Source: Qipengyuania flava (lineage in GTDB: Bacteria > Pseudomonadota > Alphaproteobacteria > Sphingomonadales > Sphingomonadaceae). From it: a stretch of 64,000 bases of DNA. Location: the NCBI RefSeq assembly GCF_019448255.1, contig NZ_CP080410.1, positions 1,054,001-1,118,000 on the forward strand. Direction: 5' to 3'. Both the position numbers and the translations under genes were made by a program. The notes beneath the pieces were generated by a model, which was given only the letters and a program-made list of their open reading frames with translations, was not told where the DNA came from and did not search any database. Positions 8,479 to 18,101 of this stretch are shown here, piece after piece (positions within the stretch are counted from its first letter, which is position 1; each line of letters begins with the position of its first letter).

Positions 8479-9285
8479 TCAGTCGAAGGAGGCGAGCACC
8501 TCGTAGCCGAGTACCGCCGCCGCGACGGCCGCGTTCAAGCTGTCGGCGCGGCCTTTCATCGGCATGGTGACGCGCAGGTCGCAGGCCATTTCATAGGCTT
8601 CGGGCAGCCCGCGGCTTTCGTTGCCGACCATCACGAAGCAGGGCGCGGCATAGGGAGCGCCGCGATAGGGCTGGGCCTCGCGCAGGCTGGCAGCGACCAG
8701 CTGGCCGGCGTCCGCGCGCAGCCAAGGTTCGAACTCGTCCCACGTGGCGCGGGCGATTCTCTGGGTGAACAAGGCACCCATGCTGGCGCGTACGGCCTCG
8801 ACGCTGAAAGGGTCGGCGCAATCGTCGATCAGGATCAATCCGCCAGCCCCGATGGCGTCGCCGGTCCGCAGCATGGTCCCCAGATTGCCAGGATCGCGCA
8901 GCGCCTGCGCCACCAGCCAGATATCGGCGCTGGTGCGATCAAGCGCGGCGAGCGAGGTGTCGAATTCGGCAAAGACCCCGGCAACAGCCTGCGGATTGTC
9001 CTTGCCGGTGATCTTGGACAGGATGTCGGGCGAGGTTTCAATGATCTCGCCGCCGCCTGCTTCGACCGCCTCTTCCAGCGCCGTCAGTAGGGGGTGCGGA
9101 TCGCGCCGGTCGGCAAGCACGAGCGTTTCGGGCACATGGCCGCTTTCGCGCGCATCGGTCAGCAAGCGCAGTCCTTCGGCAAGGAACTTACCCGCCGCCT
9201 TGCGGTGCTTCTTCTCGCGCAGGGCGCGCAGCGCCTTGACCGTGGGATTGGAAAAGCCGGTAATGACCCGGCGCTCACCGGGCAT
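8479..9285 (-). CDS. TrmH/SpoU-family RNA 2'-O-methyltransferase
   Basis: The protein is a SAM-dependent SPOUT methyltransferase acting on tRNA or rRNA ribose. Motif 1 is ALRDPGNLGTMLRTGDAIG, motif 2 is MVGNESRGLP and motif 3 is ADSLNAAVAAAVLGYE, the knot-forming region. The N-terminal ITGFSNPTVKALRALREKK, then FLAEGLRLL, is the substrate-binding L30e-like domain seen in RlmB/TrmH paralogues. I choose ATG 9285 because GGGGAGC precedes it and it lies just past the HPr stop. An ATG at 9306 would overlap HPr by 20 nt. The exact RNA target is unknown. Confidence 0.9.
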   Translation of the reverse strand: MPGERRVITGFSNPTVKALRALREKKHRKAAGKFLAEGLRLLTDARESGHVPETLVLADRRDPHPLLTALEEAVEAGGGEIIETSPDILSKITGKDNPQAVAGVFAEFDTSLAALDRTSADIWLVAQALRDPGNLGTMLRTGDAIGAGGLILIDDCADPFSVEAVRASMGALFTQRIARATWDEFEPWLRADAGQLVAASLREAQPYRGAPYAAPCFVMVGNESRGLPEAYEMACDLRVTMPMKGRADSLNAAVAAAVLGYEVLASFD

Positions 9286-9286
9286 C

Positions 9287-9565
9287 TCAGGGCTCCCCGA
9301 AGCCATCCTCGATCATGGCCGAAAGCTCGGCCATCACATCGTGTGAATTGTCGCCGGCAACGATCAGCTCGATCGTATCGCCCTTGGCGGCGCCCAGCAT
9401 CATGAGGCCGAGGATCGAGCCGCCGGCCGCCTCGTTGTCGCCCTTGGCCACGCGTACGCTACAGCCTTCGGGCAGCTCTGCCACGGCGCTGACGAACTTG
9501 GCACTCGCCCGCGCGTGCAGGCCGCGCTGGTTGACCACTTCGAGGCTCTTGCGCAGCTCGCTCAA
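9287..9565 (-). CDS. HPr-family phosphocarrier protein
   Basis: The small PTS phosphocarrier is 92 aa. The phosphorylatable histidine is His17 in NQRGLHARASAKF. The regulatory serine equivalent is Ser50 in GGSILGLMMLG, and an HPr kinase gene in the same cluster could act on it. The gene overlaps the upstream EIIA gene by 4 nt. No sugar permease is nearby, so this looks like a regulatory (nitrogen/carbon) PTS branch as in other alphaproteobacteria. Confidence 0.93.
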   Translation of the reverse strand: MSELRKSLEVVNQRGLHARASAKFVSAVAELPEGCSVRVAKGDNEAAGGSILGLMMLGAAKGDTIELIVAGDNSHDVMAELSAMIEDGFGEP

Positions 9566-9987
9566 GAGGCTTTCCGGGTGCTTTCGAGCTCCTGTCCGAG
9601 GAACTCGCTGGCGACCGTGATGTAGTTGCGCCCGGCGGTCTGCGCGGCGTTGACCGCTTCGACCACGCCCATGCTCTTGCGCGCGCCGGCAAGGCGGATC
9701 AGCATCGGCAGATTGATGCCGGCGATCACTTCCACATGGCCCGTATCGAGGAGCGAGATTGCAAGGTTCGACGGGGTGCCGCCGAACAGGTCGGTCAGGA
9801 TGATCGCGCCCTTGCCGGTGTCCACTTCCTTGATCGCATCGGCAATGTCCTGCCGGCGCTGCTCCATATCGTCGTTCGGGCCGATACAGATGGTGGCAAC
9901 GCCTTCCTGCTTGCCAACGACATGCTCCATCGCGTCGATGAAGTGTTCGGCCAGCTTGCCGTGTGTGACGAGGATCATGCCGATCAT
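9562..9987 (-). CDS. PTS EIIA component, mannose (ManX) type
   Basis: It is a 141-aa EIIA-Man fold protein. The active-site histidine is His9 in MIGMILVTHGKLAEHF, and LTDLFGGTPSNLAI near residue 65 is the conserved second block. It accepts phosphate from HPr (the next gene, 4-nt overlap). No EIIB or EIIC genes follow, so a role in regulation rather than sugar uptake is inferred. In related bacteria this EIIA is part of the HprK–ChvIG regulatory locus. Confidence 0.93.
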   Translation of the reverse strand: MIGMILVTHGKLAEHFIDAMEHVVGKQEGVATICIGPNDDMEQRRQDIADAIKEVDTGKGAIILTDLFGGTPSNLAISLLDTGHVEVIAGINLPMLIRLAGARKSMGVVEAVNAAQTAGRNYITVASEFLGQELESTRKAS

Positions 9988-10052
9988 GCGCGGATACCAG
10001 TTGCGATCATGGGGAGGATATCGGGTGCTCTAGCCTTGGTTTCGCGAGGGGG

Positions 10053-10952
10053 TCAGCGGCGCTCGAGAGGGTCGGCGGGGCGTGATCCCAGGTTGCGGTG
10101 GAGGACCGTGGGCGAAAATCCTTCGGCGCGCAAGACCTCGGCGGCGCGTTCGGCGCTGAAGACCGACCGGTGTCTCCCGCCGGTACAGCCAAAGGCGATG
10201 TTGAGATAGCTGCGTCCCTGCGCGGCGTAGCGGGGCATGACTTCGCGCAGCAGATCTGTGATGCGATCGAACGCCGGCGCAAAGGCCGGATCGGCCTCGA
10301 TGTGCTCGCCCACCGGATCGTCGAGCCCGGTGAGTTCGCGCAGGCCTTCCACCCAATGCGGATTGTCGAGGAAGCGCATGTCGAACAACAGGTCGGCCAG
10401 CGGCGGCATGCCGCGCGCGAAACCGAAGCTCGAAATTGTCACCGTCATGCTGCGCTCGGCCTGTTCGGCGAAGCGTTCGCGGACCACCTGCTGCAACTGG
10501 TTGGTTGCATAATCGGTTGTATCGATGACGATATCGGCCCAGCGGCGCAGCGGTTCGAGGAGCTCGCGTTCCGCCTTGATGCCGTCGATCGCGGGCCGGC
10601 CGCGGGCCATGGGATGCGGCCGGCGGGTTTCGTTGTACCGGCGCTCCAGCTCGGCGCTGGTGCAGTCGATGAACAGCGTGGTCAGCTCGACATCGTCGCG
10701 TGTTTCGAACTGCTTGCACAGCTCGATGATCTCGCCCGGCACGAAGCCACGGGTACGGGAATCGAAGCCGATTGCCATGGGGGTAGAGCCGCTGCCGCTG
10801 CCGACCAGCCCGCCAAGGAGGCGGATCGGAAAATTGTCGATCGCTTCCCAGCCGAGGTCTTCCAGAACCTGGAGCGCGGTCGACTTTCCCGCACCGGACA
10901 GGCCGGTGACGAGGAGGATGCGCTGGGGCGCGGAAGGCGATTCGTCGGTCAT
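10053..10952 (-). CDS. rapZ: RNase adapter/P-loop protein RapZ
   Basis: RapZ (YvcJ family) binds nucleotides and, in enterobacteria, guides RNase E to GlmZ sRNA. In alphaproteobacteria it is commonly found next to HPr kinase. The 299-aa protein has Walker A VTGLSGAGKST near residue 16, the conserved EDLGWEAIDNFP, DCTSAELERRYNETRRPHP and the C-terminal block AFGCTGGRHRSV. It lies between hprK and EIIA with short gaps. The local role is not shown by the sequence. Confidence 0.95.
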   Translation of the reverse strand: MTDESPSAPQRILLVTGLSGAGKSTALQVLEDLGWEAIDNFPIRLLGGLVGSGSGSTPMAIGFDSRTRGFVPGEIIELCKQFETRDDVELTTLFIDCTSAELERRYNETRRPHPMARGRPAIDGIKAERELLEPLRRWADIVIDTTDYATNQLQQVVRERFAEQAERSMTVTISSFGFARGMPPLADLLFDMRFLDNPHWVEGLRELTGLDDPVGEHIEADPAFAPAFDRITDLLREVMPRYAAQGRSYLNIAFGCTGGRHRSVFSAERAAEVLRAEGFSPTVLHRNLGSRPADPLERR

Positions 10953-10964
10953 CGGCCGGAATGC

Positions 10965-11411
10965 CTATGCGTTTTCTGGCGGCTTGGGGAGGGGGAGGCC
11001 GTGTTGCGCCAGCGCGTGCTCGGCTCGCAAGGCCTGGATGGCGTCACCCGGCGCGAAGGGCAGGAGGGGGACGGATACGCCCTCTATTGTCCGGGACGAC
11101 GGGTCCATCGGGAAGCGCGGGGCCGCCGGGTCAAGCGTAAGCATGAGAGCGACGGTCCCCGTAGTCACCGGCATCTCCACAATGCCGACATTGCGCACTT
11201 CGATCAGGCCCTTCGTGTTGGGAGGCGACGCAGCAAGCAGCGCGCCGTCCCGGACCTCAAGGCTGACGGCATCGTCGCCGATCAGCGTGGCGCCGCGGTC
11301 GATAAGAGCGAGGGCGAGCGAGGACTTGCCGGCTCCCGGCACCCCTTCGATCAGCAGGGCGCGTCCGCCGATAGCGACCGCCGTGGTGTTGGCGAGGATG
11401 CGCGCGCTCAT
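10965..11411 (-). CDS. hprK: HPr kinase/phosphorylase, short form
   Basis: At 148 aa this is only the C-terminal catalytic domain of HprK, as is usual in alphaproteobacteria. The P-loop is GVPGAGKSSLALAL near residue 24, followed by GATLIGDDAVSLEV and GLIEVRNVGIV. It should phosphorylate the regulatory serine of HPr. Its ATG overlaps the chvG stop by 4 nt, so it is translationally coupled to the sensor kinase. The domain that senses metabolites in Gram-positive HprK is absent, so the control input may come through ChvG or EIIA (inference). Confidence 0.93.
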   Translation of the reverse strand: MSARILANTTAVAIGGRALLIEGVPGAGKSSLALALIDRGATLIGDDAVSLEVRDGALLAASPPNTKGLIEVRNVGIVEMPVTTGTVALMLTLDPAAPRFPMDPSSRTIEGVSVPLLPFAPGDAIQALRAEHALAQHGLPLPKPPENA

Positions 11412-12970
11412 CGCTTGGCGGGCAGGCCGAGTTCGAGGCAGGCGCCCGGTTCTCCATCGGACCGCGAGGTGGCGATGAGCGTGCCGTCATGCGCTTCGGC
11501 AATGGTCCGTGCGATCGCGAGGCCGAGGCCGGAGTGGTTGCCGAAATCCTCTTCGGCCGGCCGGTCGGAGTGGAAACGCTGGAACACCGCCTCGCGCTTT
11601 TCTTCGGGGATGCCCGGTCCCTCGTCGCAGATCCGCAAGGTGACCCAGCCGTCGTGGCGGGCGATCTCGGCCCAGACCCGGCCGTTGGGGGGCGAGAAGG
11701 ATACGGCGTTGTCGAGCAGGTTCTGGATCACGCGTTCCAGCCGTACAGGTACGCCCATGACAGGGACCGGGTTTTCCGCCCCGGAGACTTCGAGCGTCCG
11801 CCCTTCGTCTTCGGCGCGCGCGGCGCGGCTTTCGATGATGGTGCACAGCAGGTGCGCAAGGTCGACAGGCTCGAACTCGGTGCGCGACATTTCCGCATCG
11901 ATCCGGCTGGCGTCGGAGATCTCGGTCACCAGGCGGTCAATCCGGCGCACGTCGTGGGTTGCGATGTCGAGCAGCTGGGCGCGCAGCTGCGGGTCTTCGA
12001 CCTTGCTCAGCGATTCGGTGGCGCTGCGCAGGCTGGCAAGCGGGTTCTTGATCTCATGCGCCACATCGGCGGCGAAGTGCTCGACCGCGTCGATCCGCTG
12101 GCGCAGGGCCGCTGTCATGTCCGATATCGAGCGCGCGAGCATGCCGATCTCGTCACGCCGTTGCGGCAGGCGGGGGACCTCGACCTGCCGGTCGCGCCCC
12201 TGCCGCACGCGAATGGCGGCCTGCACCAATTCGCGCAAGGGGCGCACAATGGTTTGCGCGAGGAACAGCGAGAGCAGGATCGAAATGGCAAGGGCGAGCA
12301 GGACAACCAGAGCAACCGAGGAGCGCGCCTGGCGCACTCTTTCGGTGATATCGACCGGATTGCGTGTGAGCAGGAGTGTGTCGCCATCCAGCCCGACCGG
12401 GGCCGCAGCGTTGATCACATGGGTGCCGTCGGGGGCATCGCGAAGCACGATCTGGGTGAGACTTTCCTCGCGCGCGCGCCGCAGTTCGGGCCAATCCTCG
12501 GCATCGTCGCTTTCCGGCTCGAGGTAGTCGGGCAAGGCCGGCGCGCCGACCACGCGATCGAACCAGCGGTCGAGCTGCAGGGCAAACGCGTCCTGGTCCA
12601 CCTGGTCCGCGCTGGGCAGGGTGAAGCTGGGTGGAGCCAGCTTGAAGCTATCTGATTCCAGTATGCCGTCGGGCCCATACACGCGAAGGCGCAGGCGCTG
12701 TTCCTTGCCGATCTGGATCAGCAGGGCTTCCTGACGCTGCGGCGTGGCGCCGGCTAGCGCTTCAGCGGTGATCTGGGCCTCGACCAGCGCCAGCTTGAAG
12801 CGCTCGTCCAGCAACTGCTTGCGATAGGCATCGACATAGATGACCCCGCCGCCCAGCAGGACGAGCGGCAGCACGTTGACGAACAGGATGCGGCTGGTGA
12901 GCGAGAGGCGGCGAGACCAGCGCAGCTTCTCGCGCGGATCGCCTTTGAGGACACTGCCGGTTTCGGACAT
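11408..12970 (-). CDS. chvG: Membrane sensor histidine kinase ChvG
   Basis: The 520-aa sensor has a first transmembrane helix near residues 25–45 (ILFVNVLPLVLLGGGVIYV), a periplasmic sensing region and a second helix at about residues 220–245. A HAMP domain, HisKA with ADVAHEIKNPLASLRS (phosphoacceptor His) and an HATPase with NLLDNAV, CDEGPGIP and HSGLGLAIA follow. ChvG homologues sense acid and envelope stress. It pairs with ChvI just upstream (20-bp gap), and its 3' end overlaps hprK. Confidence 0.95.
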   Translation of the reverse strand: MSETGSVLKGDPREKLRWSRRLSLTSRILFVNVLPLVLLGGGVIYVDAYRKQLLDERFKLALVEAQITAEALAGATPQRQEALLIQIGKEQRLRLRVYGPDGILESDSFKLAPPSFTLPSADQVDQDAFALQLDRWFDRVVGAPALPDYLEPESDDAEDWPELRRAREESLTQIVLRDAPDGTHVINAAAPVGLDGDTLLLTRNPVDITERVRQARSSVALVVLLALAISILLSLFLAQTIVRPLRELVQAAIRVRQGRDRQVEVPRLPQRRDEIGMLARSISDMTAALRQRIDAVEHFAADVAHEIKNPLASLRSATESLSKVEDPQLRAQLLDIATHDVRRIDRLVTEISDASRIDAEMSRTEFEPVDLAHLLCTIIESRAARAEDEGRTLEVSGAENPVPVMGVPVRLERVIQNLLDNAVSFSPPNGRVWAEIARHDGWVTLRICDEGPGIPEEKREAVFQRFHSDRPAEEDFGNHSGLGLAIARTIAEAHDGTLIATSRSDGEPGACLELGLPAKR

Positions 12971-12989
12971 GGCGTGCGGCTACCCGTCT

Positions 12990-13751
12990 TCAGCTCTCGT
13001 TGAAGCTGTAGCCAGCCCCGTAGAGCGTCTCGATCGCGGAGAAGCTGCGGTCCACGCTGCGGAATTTGCGGCGCATGCGCTTGATGTGACTGTCGACCGT
13101 GCGGTCATCGACGAAGACATCGTCGGGATAGGCGGCGTCCATCAGCTGGTTGCGGCTCTTGATAACGCCCGGGCGGCTGGCCAGCGCCTCCAGCAGCAGG
13201 AATTCGGTCACGGTGAGGGACACCGCTTCCCCGTCCCAGGTCACATGATGGCGCGCCGGGTCCATGTAGAGGCGCCCGCGCTCCAGCACTTCGCCGGGGG
13301 TGTCGTCGAACTGCTCGGACAAGAGCAGCGGGTGTTCCCCGTCGCTGCGGCGCAGGATCGCGCGAATGCGGGCGAGCAGCAGGCGCAGGCTGAAGGGCTT
13401 GGCGATGTAGTCGTCGGCGCCCATCTCGAAACCGGCTTCCTCGTCGCTTTCATCGTCCTTGCTGGTGAGGAAGATCACCGGCAGCGGTGAATGCTCGCGC
13501 AGGCGGCGCAGCAATTCCATCCCGTCCATCTTGGGCATCTTGATGTCGAAGATCGCAAGGTCCGGCGGATTGGACAGCAGCGCGCCGAGCGCCGCCTCCC
13601 CATCGGAATAGACGCGTGTGTCGAAGCCTTCGGCCTGGAGCGCAATCGACACCGTCGTAAGGATGTTCCGGTCGTCATCGACCAGCGCAATTACGGTGCG
13701 GTTTTCCTCGCTCGGCGAGGGCGTATCGGCGCTGGTGCTCTCCATCGTCAT
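12990..13751 (-). CDS. chvI: Response regulator ChvI (OmpR type)
   Basis: The protein has a receiver domain ([10 protein letters not shown], phosphoacceptor Asp in [24 protein letters not shown]) and a C-terminal winged helix ([38 protein letters not shown]). I place the start at ATG 13751, giving 253 aa; an upstream frame to 13808 adds 19 residues of non-family character. The gene diverges from pckA, the first gene of gluconeogenesis, an arrangement also known in rhizobia. Confidence 0.95.
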   Translation of the reverse strand: MTMESTSADTPSPSEENRTVIALVDDDRNILTTVSIALQAEGFDTRVYSDGEAALGALLSNPPDLAIFDIKMPKMDGMELLRRLREHSPLPVIFLTSKDDESDEEAGFEMGADDYIAKPFSLRLLLARIRAILRRSDGEHPLLLSEQFDDTPGEVLERGRLYMDPARHHVTWDGEAVSLTVTEFLLLEALASRPGVIKSRNQLMDAAYPDDVFVDDRTVDSHIKRMRRKFRSVDRSFSAIETLYGAGYSFNES

Positions 13752-13926
13752 GTAATTAGCCGCAATATTCGGGCAAAACAACGCAAGCTGTGTCCCGGAC
13801 CAGTACATATTGGCCGCATCCGGTTTGACGCCGCGACGCGGGCAAAGTAATGGCGGTCTCGAGGGGCGCGCATTCGTATGCGCAACCGATTCCCTGACGA
13901 ACCCGCATCACGCGCCGGAGAATTCA

Positions 13927-15525
<1,599 letters not shown>

Positions 15526-15569
15526 CCTATTTGGTTCCGCCCCGGCGGGACCCACCGGTTGGAGAGGAG

Positions 15570-15606
15570 GCCCCCGATCCGCGCTTGACGTGGATCGGGG
15601 GCTTTA
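15570..15606 (+). terminator. Rho-independent terminator after pckA
   Basis: The stem is GCCCCCGATCC paired with GGATCGGGGGC, with a short loop of about 10 nt, followed by TTTAT. It lies 45 bp after the pckA stop. Confidence 0.85.
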
Positions 15607-15661
15607 TCGTTTGGCCGCCGCTTGGCACCATGACGCCGCGCAACCTTGGGAGATTCGCAGC

Positions 15662-15982
15662 ATGAGCCTTTTCGACAGCATCCTGGGTCAGGTTGGTGAC
15701 CACCCCACCGTGACCAATATGGCCGAAAAGTTCGGCATCGATCCCGAACTGGCCGCCAAGGCCGTCGCGGCGCTCGGCGAAGCGCACCAGGATCCGGGCG
15801 ACACGATCGAAGTTGCGTCTTCCAAGACGGGAATGGACGCCGCCATGCTCGAACAGATCCGCGACGCCATCGGCGGCGAAGGATCGCTGGCGAAGTTTGC
15901 CAGCATGCTTGACCTCGACAAGGACGGCAGCCCGCTCGACGACATCGCCGGCATGGCGAGCAGCTTCTTCGGCAAGAAGTAG
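15662..15982 (+). CDS. 106-aa small acidic protein with EF-hand-like loop
   Basis: The protein starts MSLFDSILGQVGDHPTV and is rich in short helices. Near residue 82 it has DLDKDGSPLDDI, which matches the calcium-loop pattern D-x-D-x-D-G. The overall character resembles small YidB/DUF937-like proteins (for example DPGDTIEVASSKTGMDA and GMASSFFGKK), but I would not assign a function. The start at 15662 follows GGGAGATTCGCAGC. It stands alone between the pckA terminator and a convergent flavoprotein gene. Confidence 0.75.
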   Translation: MSLFDSILGQVGDHPTVTNMAEKFGIDPELAAKAVAALGEAHQDPGDTIEVASSKTGMDAAMLEQIRDAIGGEGSLAKFASMLDLDKDGSPLDDIAGMASSFFGKK

Positions 15983-16004
15983 CGCCTGTGGCGCAGGGGC
16001 GGGG

Positions 16005-17636
16005 CTAGGCCTCGCCCTGCGCTTCCTCCAGCCGGTCGACATAGTCCCAGATCCGGCTGACCACGACCGAGCCTTCGCCCACCGCGCTTGCGACGCGTTT
16101 GACCGATCCGGCGCGCACATCGCCGACAGCGAAGATGCCGTCGGTCCCGGTCTCGAATGGCGTGTCGCGGCCGACTTCGGCGCCGGTGCGTACAAAGCCC
16201 TTTTCGTCGGTTTCCACGAGGCCTGAGAGCCAATCGGTATTTGGCGCCGCGCCGATCATGATGAACAGCGCGCGCGTGTCGATGCGCCGGTCACCATCGG
16301 GCGTGGTGAAGGTCACACCCTCCAGATGGTCGCCGCCATGCAGCTCGGTCACGGTTGTGTTGTAGTGGATGGTGACCGCCGGGTCGGCTTCGAGCCGCTC
16401 GGTGAGATAGCTCGACATGGAGGAGGCAAGGCTGTCCCCGCGCACCACGATGTGCACGTGCTTGGCGGCGCGGCTGAGGTACATGGCCGCCTGGCCCGCA
16501 GAATTGCCTCCGCCGATCACCACCGCCTCGGTGCCCTGGCAAAAGCGCGATTCCATGTCGGTCGCCGCGTAGAAAACGCCGGCTCCCTCGAATTCCTCCA
16601 GCCGGTCGATCGGCAGGCGGCGATACTGCACGCCGGTCGCGACGAGGATCGATTTCGCGCAGACCTCGTCGCCATCGTCGAGCATAGCGCAGAACGTCCC
16701 GTCGTCTCGCTTCGCGAGGCCCTGCACCGCGCGCGGCATGGCAAACCGGGTGCCGAATTTCATTGCCTGGATCTGCCCGCGATAGACGAGGTCTGCGCCC
16801 GAAATGCCGGTCGGGAAGCCCATGTAGTTCTCGATCCGGCTGCTGGTGCCGGCCTGTCCCCCGATAGCGGTGTCCTCAATGGTGAGGGCGCACAGCCCTT
16901 CGCTGCCCGCATAGACCGATGCTGCGACACCGGCCGGTCCGCCGCCAACGATCAGCACGTCGTAGAGCGTCTCCCGGCAGACATCGAGATCGAGGTTCAG
17001 GTACTGCGCAACCTTGCGCGGGCTCGGATCGTCGAGGACGCGGTCCTTGCCGAGGATCACGCCCGGCTTGTGATCGGACAGGTTGCAGGCTTCGAGCGTC
17101 TCGTCGTCTCGCCCGTCCATGTCGATGCTTTCGAACGGGATGCGGTTGCGGCTGAGGAATTGCTCGACCTTCTGGACCTTCGCGTCGCGGTCAGCGCCGA
17201 TCAGTTTGACCGAGCTGTTCTTCAGCTCGAACTGGCGTCGCCGCCGGGCGGAGAACACGCGGATGACGTGATCCGACAGCTCGGGCACGCGCGCCATCAG
17301 GTCGAGCATATCGGTTCGCGGGACTTCCAGCGTGCGGGTCGGCTTGGCCGCGCGCATGGGCAGGAAATAGGATCCCGCGTTGAGGAAGGCGATCTCGCCC
17401 ATGAACTGCGTGGGACCGAGCGAGCTCTCCATCAGGCGCGCGCCCGACCAGGGATCGACGACTTCGATCTCGCCATCGAGGACATAGACAAAGCGATCCA
17501 TCGCGTCGCCGGCCTCGACCACCATCTCGCCCGCGGCGTAGCTGCATTCGCTGCCGATTGCGTGCAGCGCCGCCACGTGGCTGTCCGCAAGCGGCACCCG
17601 CGGCATGGTTTCAAGATTTTCGCCCAGCGCTTCCAT
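16005..17636 (-). CDS. Cyclic-nucleotide-binding domain plus thioredoxin-reductase-like flavoprotein, CxxC lost
   Basis: Domain order in the 543-aa protein: a cNMP-binding beta-roll (~10–125, VLDGEIEVVDPWSGARLME), a thioredoxin-like segment (~140–205), then a pyridine-nucleotide disulfide oxidoreductase with FAD motif VGGGPAGVAASVYAGSEGL, IGGQAGTSSRIENYMGFP, NADPH motif VIGGGNSAGQAAMYLSRAA and GIFAVGDVRAGSVKRVA. Where thioredoxin reductases carry CATCDG this protein reads AATDMESRFC, so the redox disulfide is absent. ATG 17636 is preceded by GGAGAGGAGCGAA. The substrate is unknown; a cyclic-nucleotide- or ligand-gated oxidoreductase is inferred. Confidence 0.85.
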   Translation of the reverse strand: MEALGENLETMPRVPLADSHVAALHAIGSECSYAAGEMVVEAGDAMDRFVYVLDGEIEVVDPWSGARLMESSLGPTQFMGEIAFLNAGSYFLPMRAAKPTRTLEVPRTDMLDLMARVPELSDHVIRVFSARRRRQFELKNSSVKLIGADRDAKVQKVEQFLSRNRIPFESIDMDGRDDETLEACNLSDHKPGVILGKDRVLDDPSPRKVAQYLNLDLDVCRETLYDVLIVGGGPAGVAASVYAGSEGLCALTIEDTAIGGQAGTSSRIENYMGFPTGISGADLVYRGQIQAMKFGTRFAMPRAVQGLAKRDDGTFCAMLDDGDEVCAKSILVATGVQYRRLPIDRLEEFEGAGVFYAATDMESRFCQGTEAVVIGGGNSAGQAAMYLSRAAKHVHIVVRGDSLASSMSSYLTERLEADPAVTIHYNTTVTELHGGDHLEGVTFTTPDGDRRIDTRALFIMIGAAPNTDWLSGLVETDEKGFVRTGAEVGRDTPFETGTDGIFAVGDVRAGSVKRVASAVGEGSVVVSRIWDYVDRLEEAQGEA

Positions 17637-17836
17637 TGCGTTCGCTCCTCTCCCGCCCACCGCGGTGCTGCGCCCCATGTCGGCTGCATTGCCCGCCTAA
17701 TCAAGTCGGGCTGTGGTGCGAGAGGGCAGACCTAGGACAGCAAACCTAGTCGCGCCGCCCTATTCAAGAGGTTTCGGTCTTCACCGAGGAAGGGGGCGCT
17801 CATGGGAGCATGATCCAAACCTGGAAAGGACCAGAC

Positions 17837-18067
17837 ATGAAAATTCTCGACACCAAAGAAATCGCCTCGGTCGGCGGCGCGACCATCGGCGAATACCTCG
17901 GCGACACCTTCAGCGCGGTGTGCGGCGCGATCACGGGCTCGGTTTCCGGCGCGGCGACCTGCGAAGCAGCGGGCACGTTCCTTGGCGGCTGGGCGGATTC
18001 GGTTTCCGGCGACGGCGTAGCCACGGTTTCGGACCCGATGGATACCAAGCTCGGTATCGGCAACTGA
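17837..18067 (+). CDS. Small peptide with double-glycine-type leader (bacteriocin-like)
   Basis: The 76-aa product begins MKILDTKEIASVGG, a close match in shape to double-glycine leaders (M-K-x-L-D-x-x-E-I-x-x-V-G-G) removed by C39 peptidase ABC exporters. The predicted 62-residue core is small and Gly/Ala/Ser-rich with two cysteines (29 and 42) and a repeated SVSG. This fits class II bacteriocin/microcin-like peptides. A strong GGAAAGGA precedes the ATG. No C39 transporter or immunity gene was recognised in the window. A peptide used for other signalling is possible. Confidence 0.6.
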   Translation: MKILDTKEIASVGGATIGEYLGDTFSAVCGAITGSVSGAATCEAAGTFLGGWADSVSGDGVATVSDPMDTKLGIGN

Positions 18068-18076
18068 TGCCTTGCG

Positions 18077-18101
18077 GGGGCGGTCCGGGTCGGGCCGCCC
18101 C
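18077..18101 (+). terminator. GC-rich hairpin after the double-glycine peptide gene
   Basis: GGGGCGG (18077–18083) pairs with CCGCCCC (18095–18101). No T-run follows, so it may end transcription weakly or protect the mRNA end. It lies between convergent genes. Confidence 0.4.

Noticed and set aside
10098-12527. Very long plus-strand frame over rapZ, hprK and chvG
   Set aside because: Codon-bias shadow of well-supported minus-strand genes; no recognisable domain.
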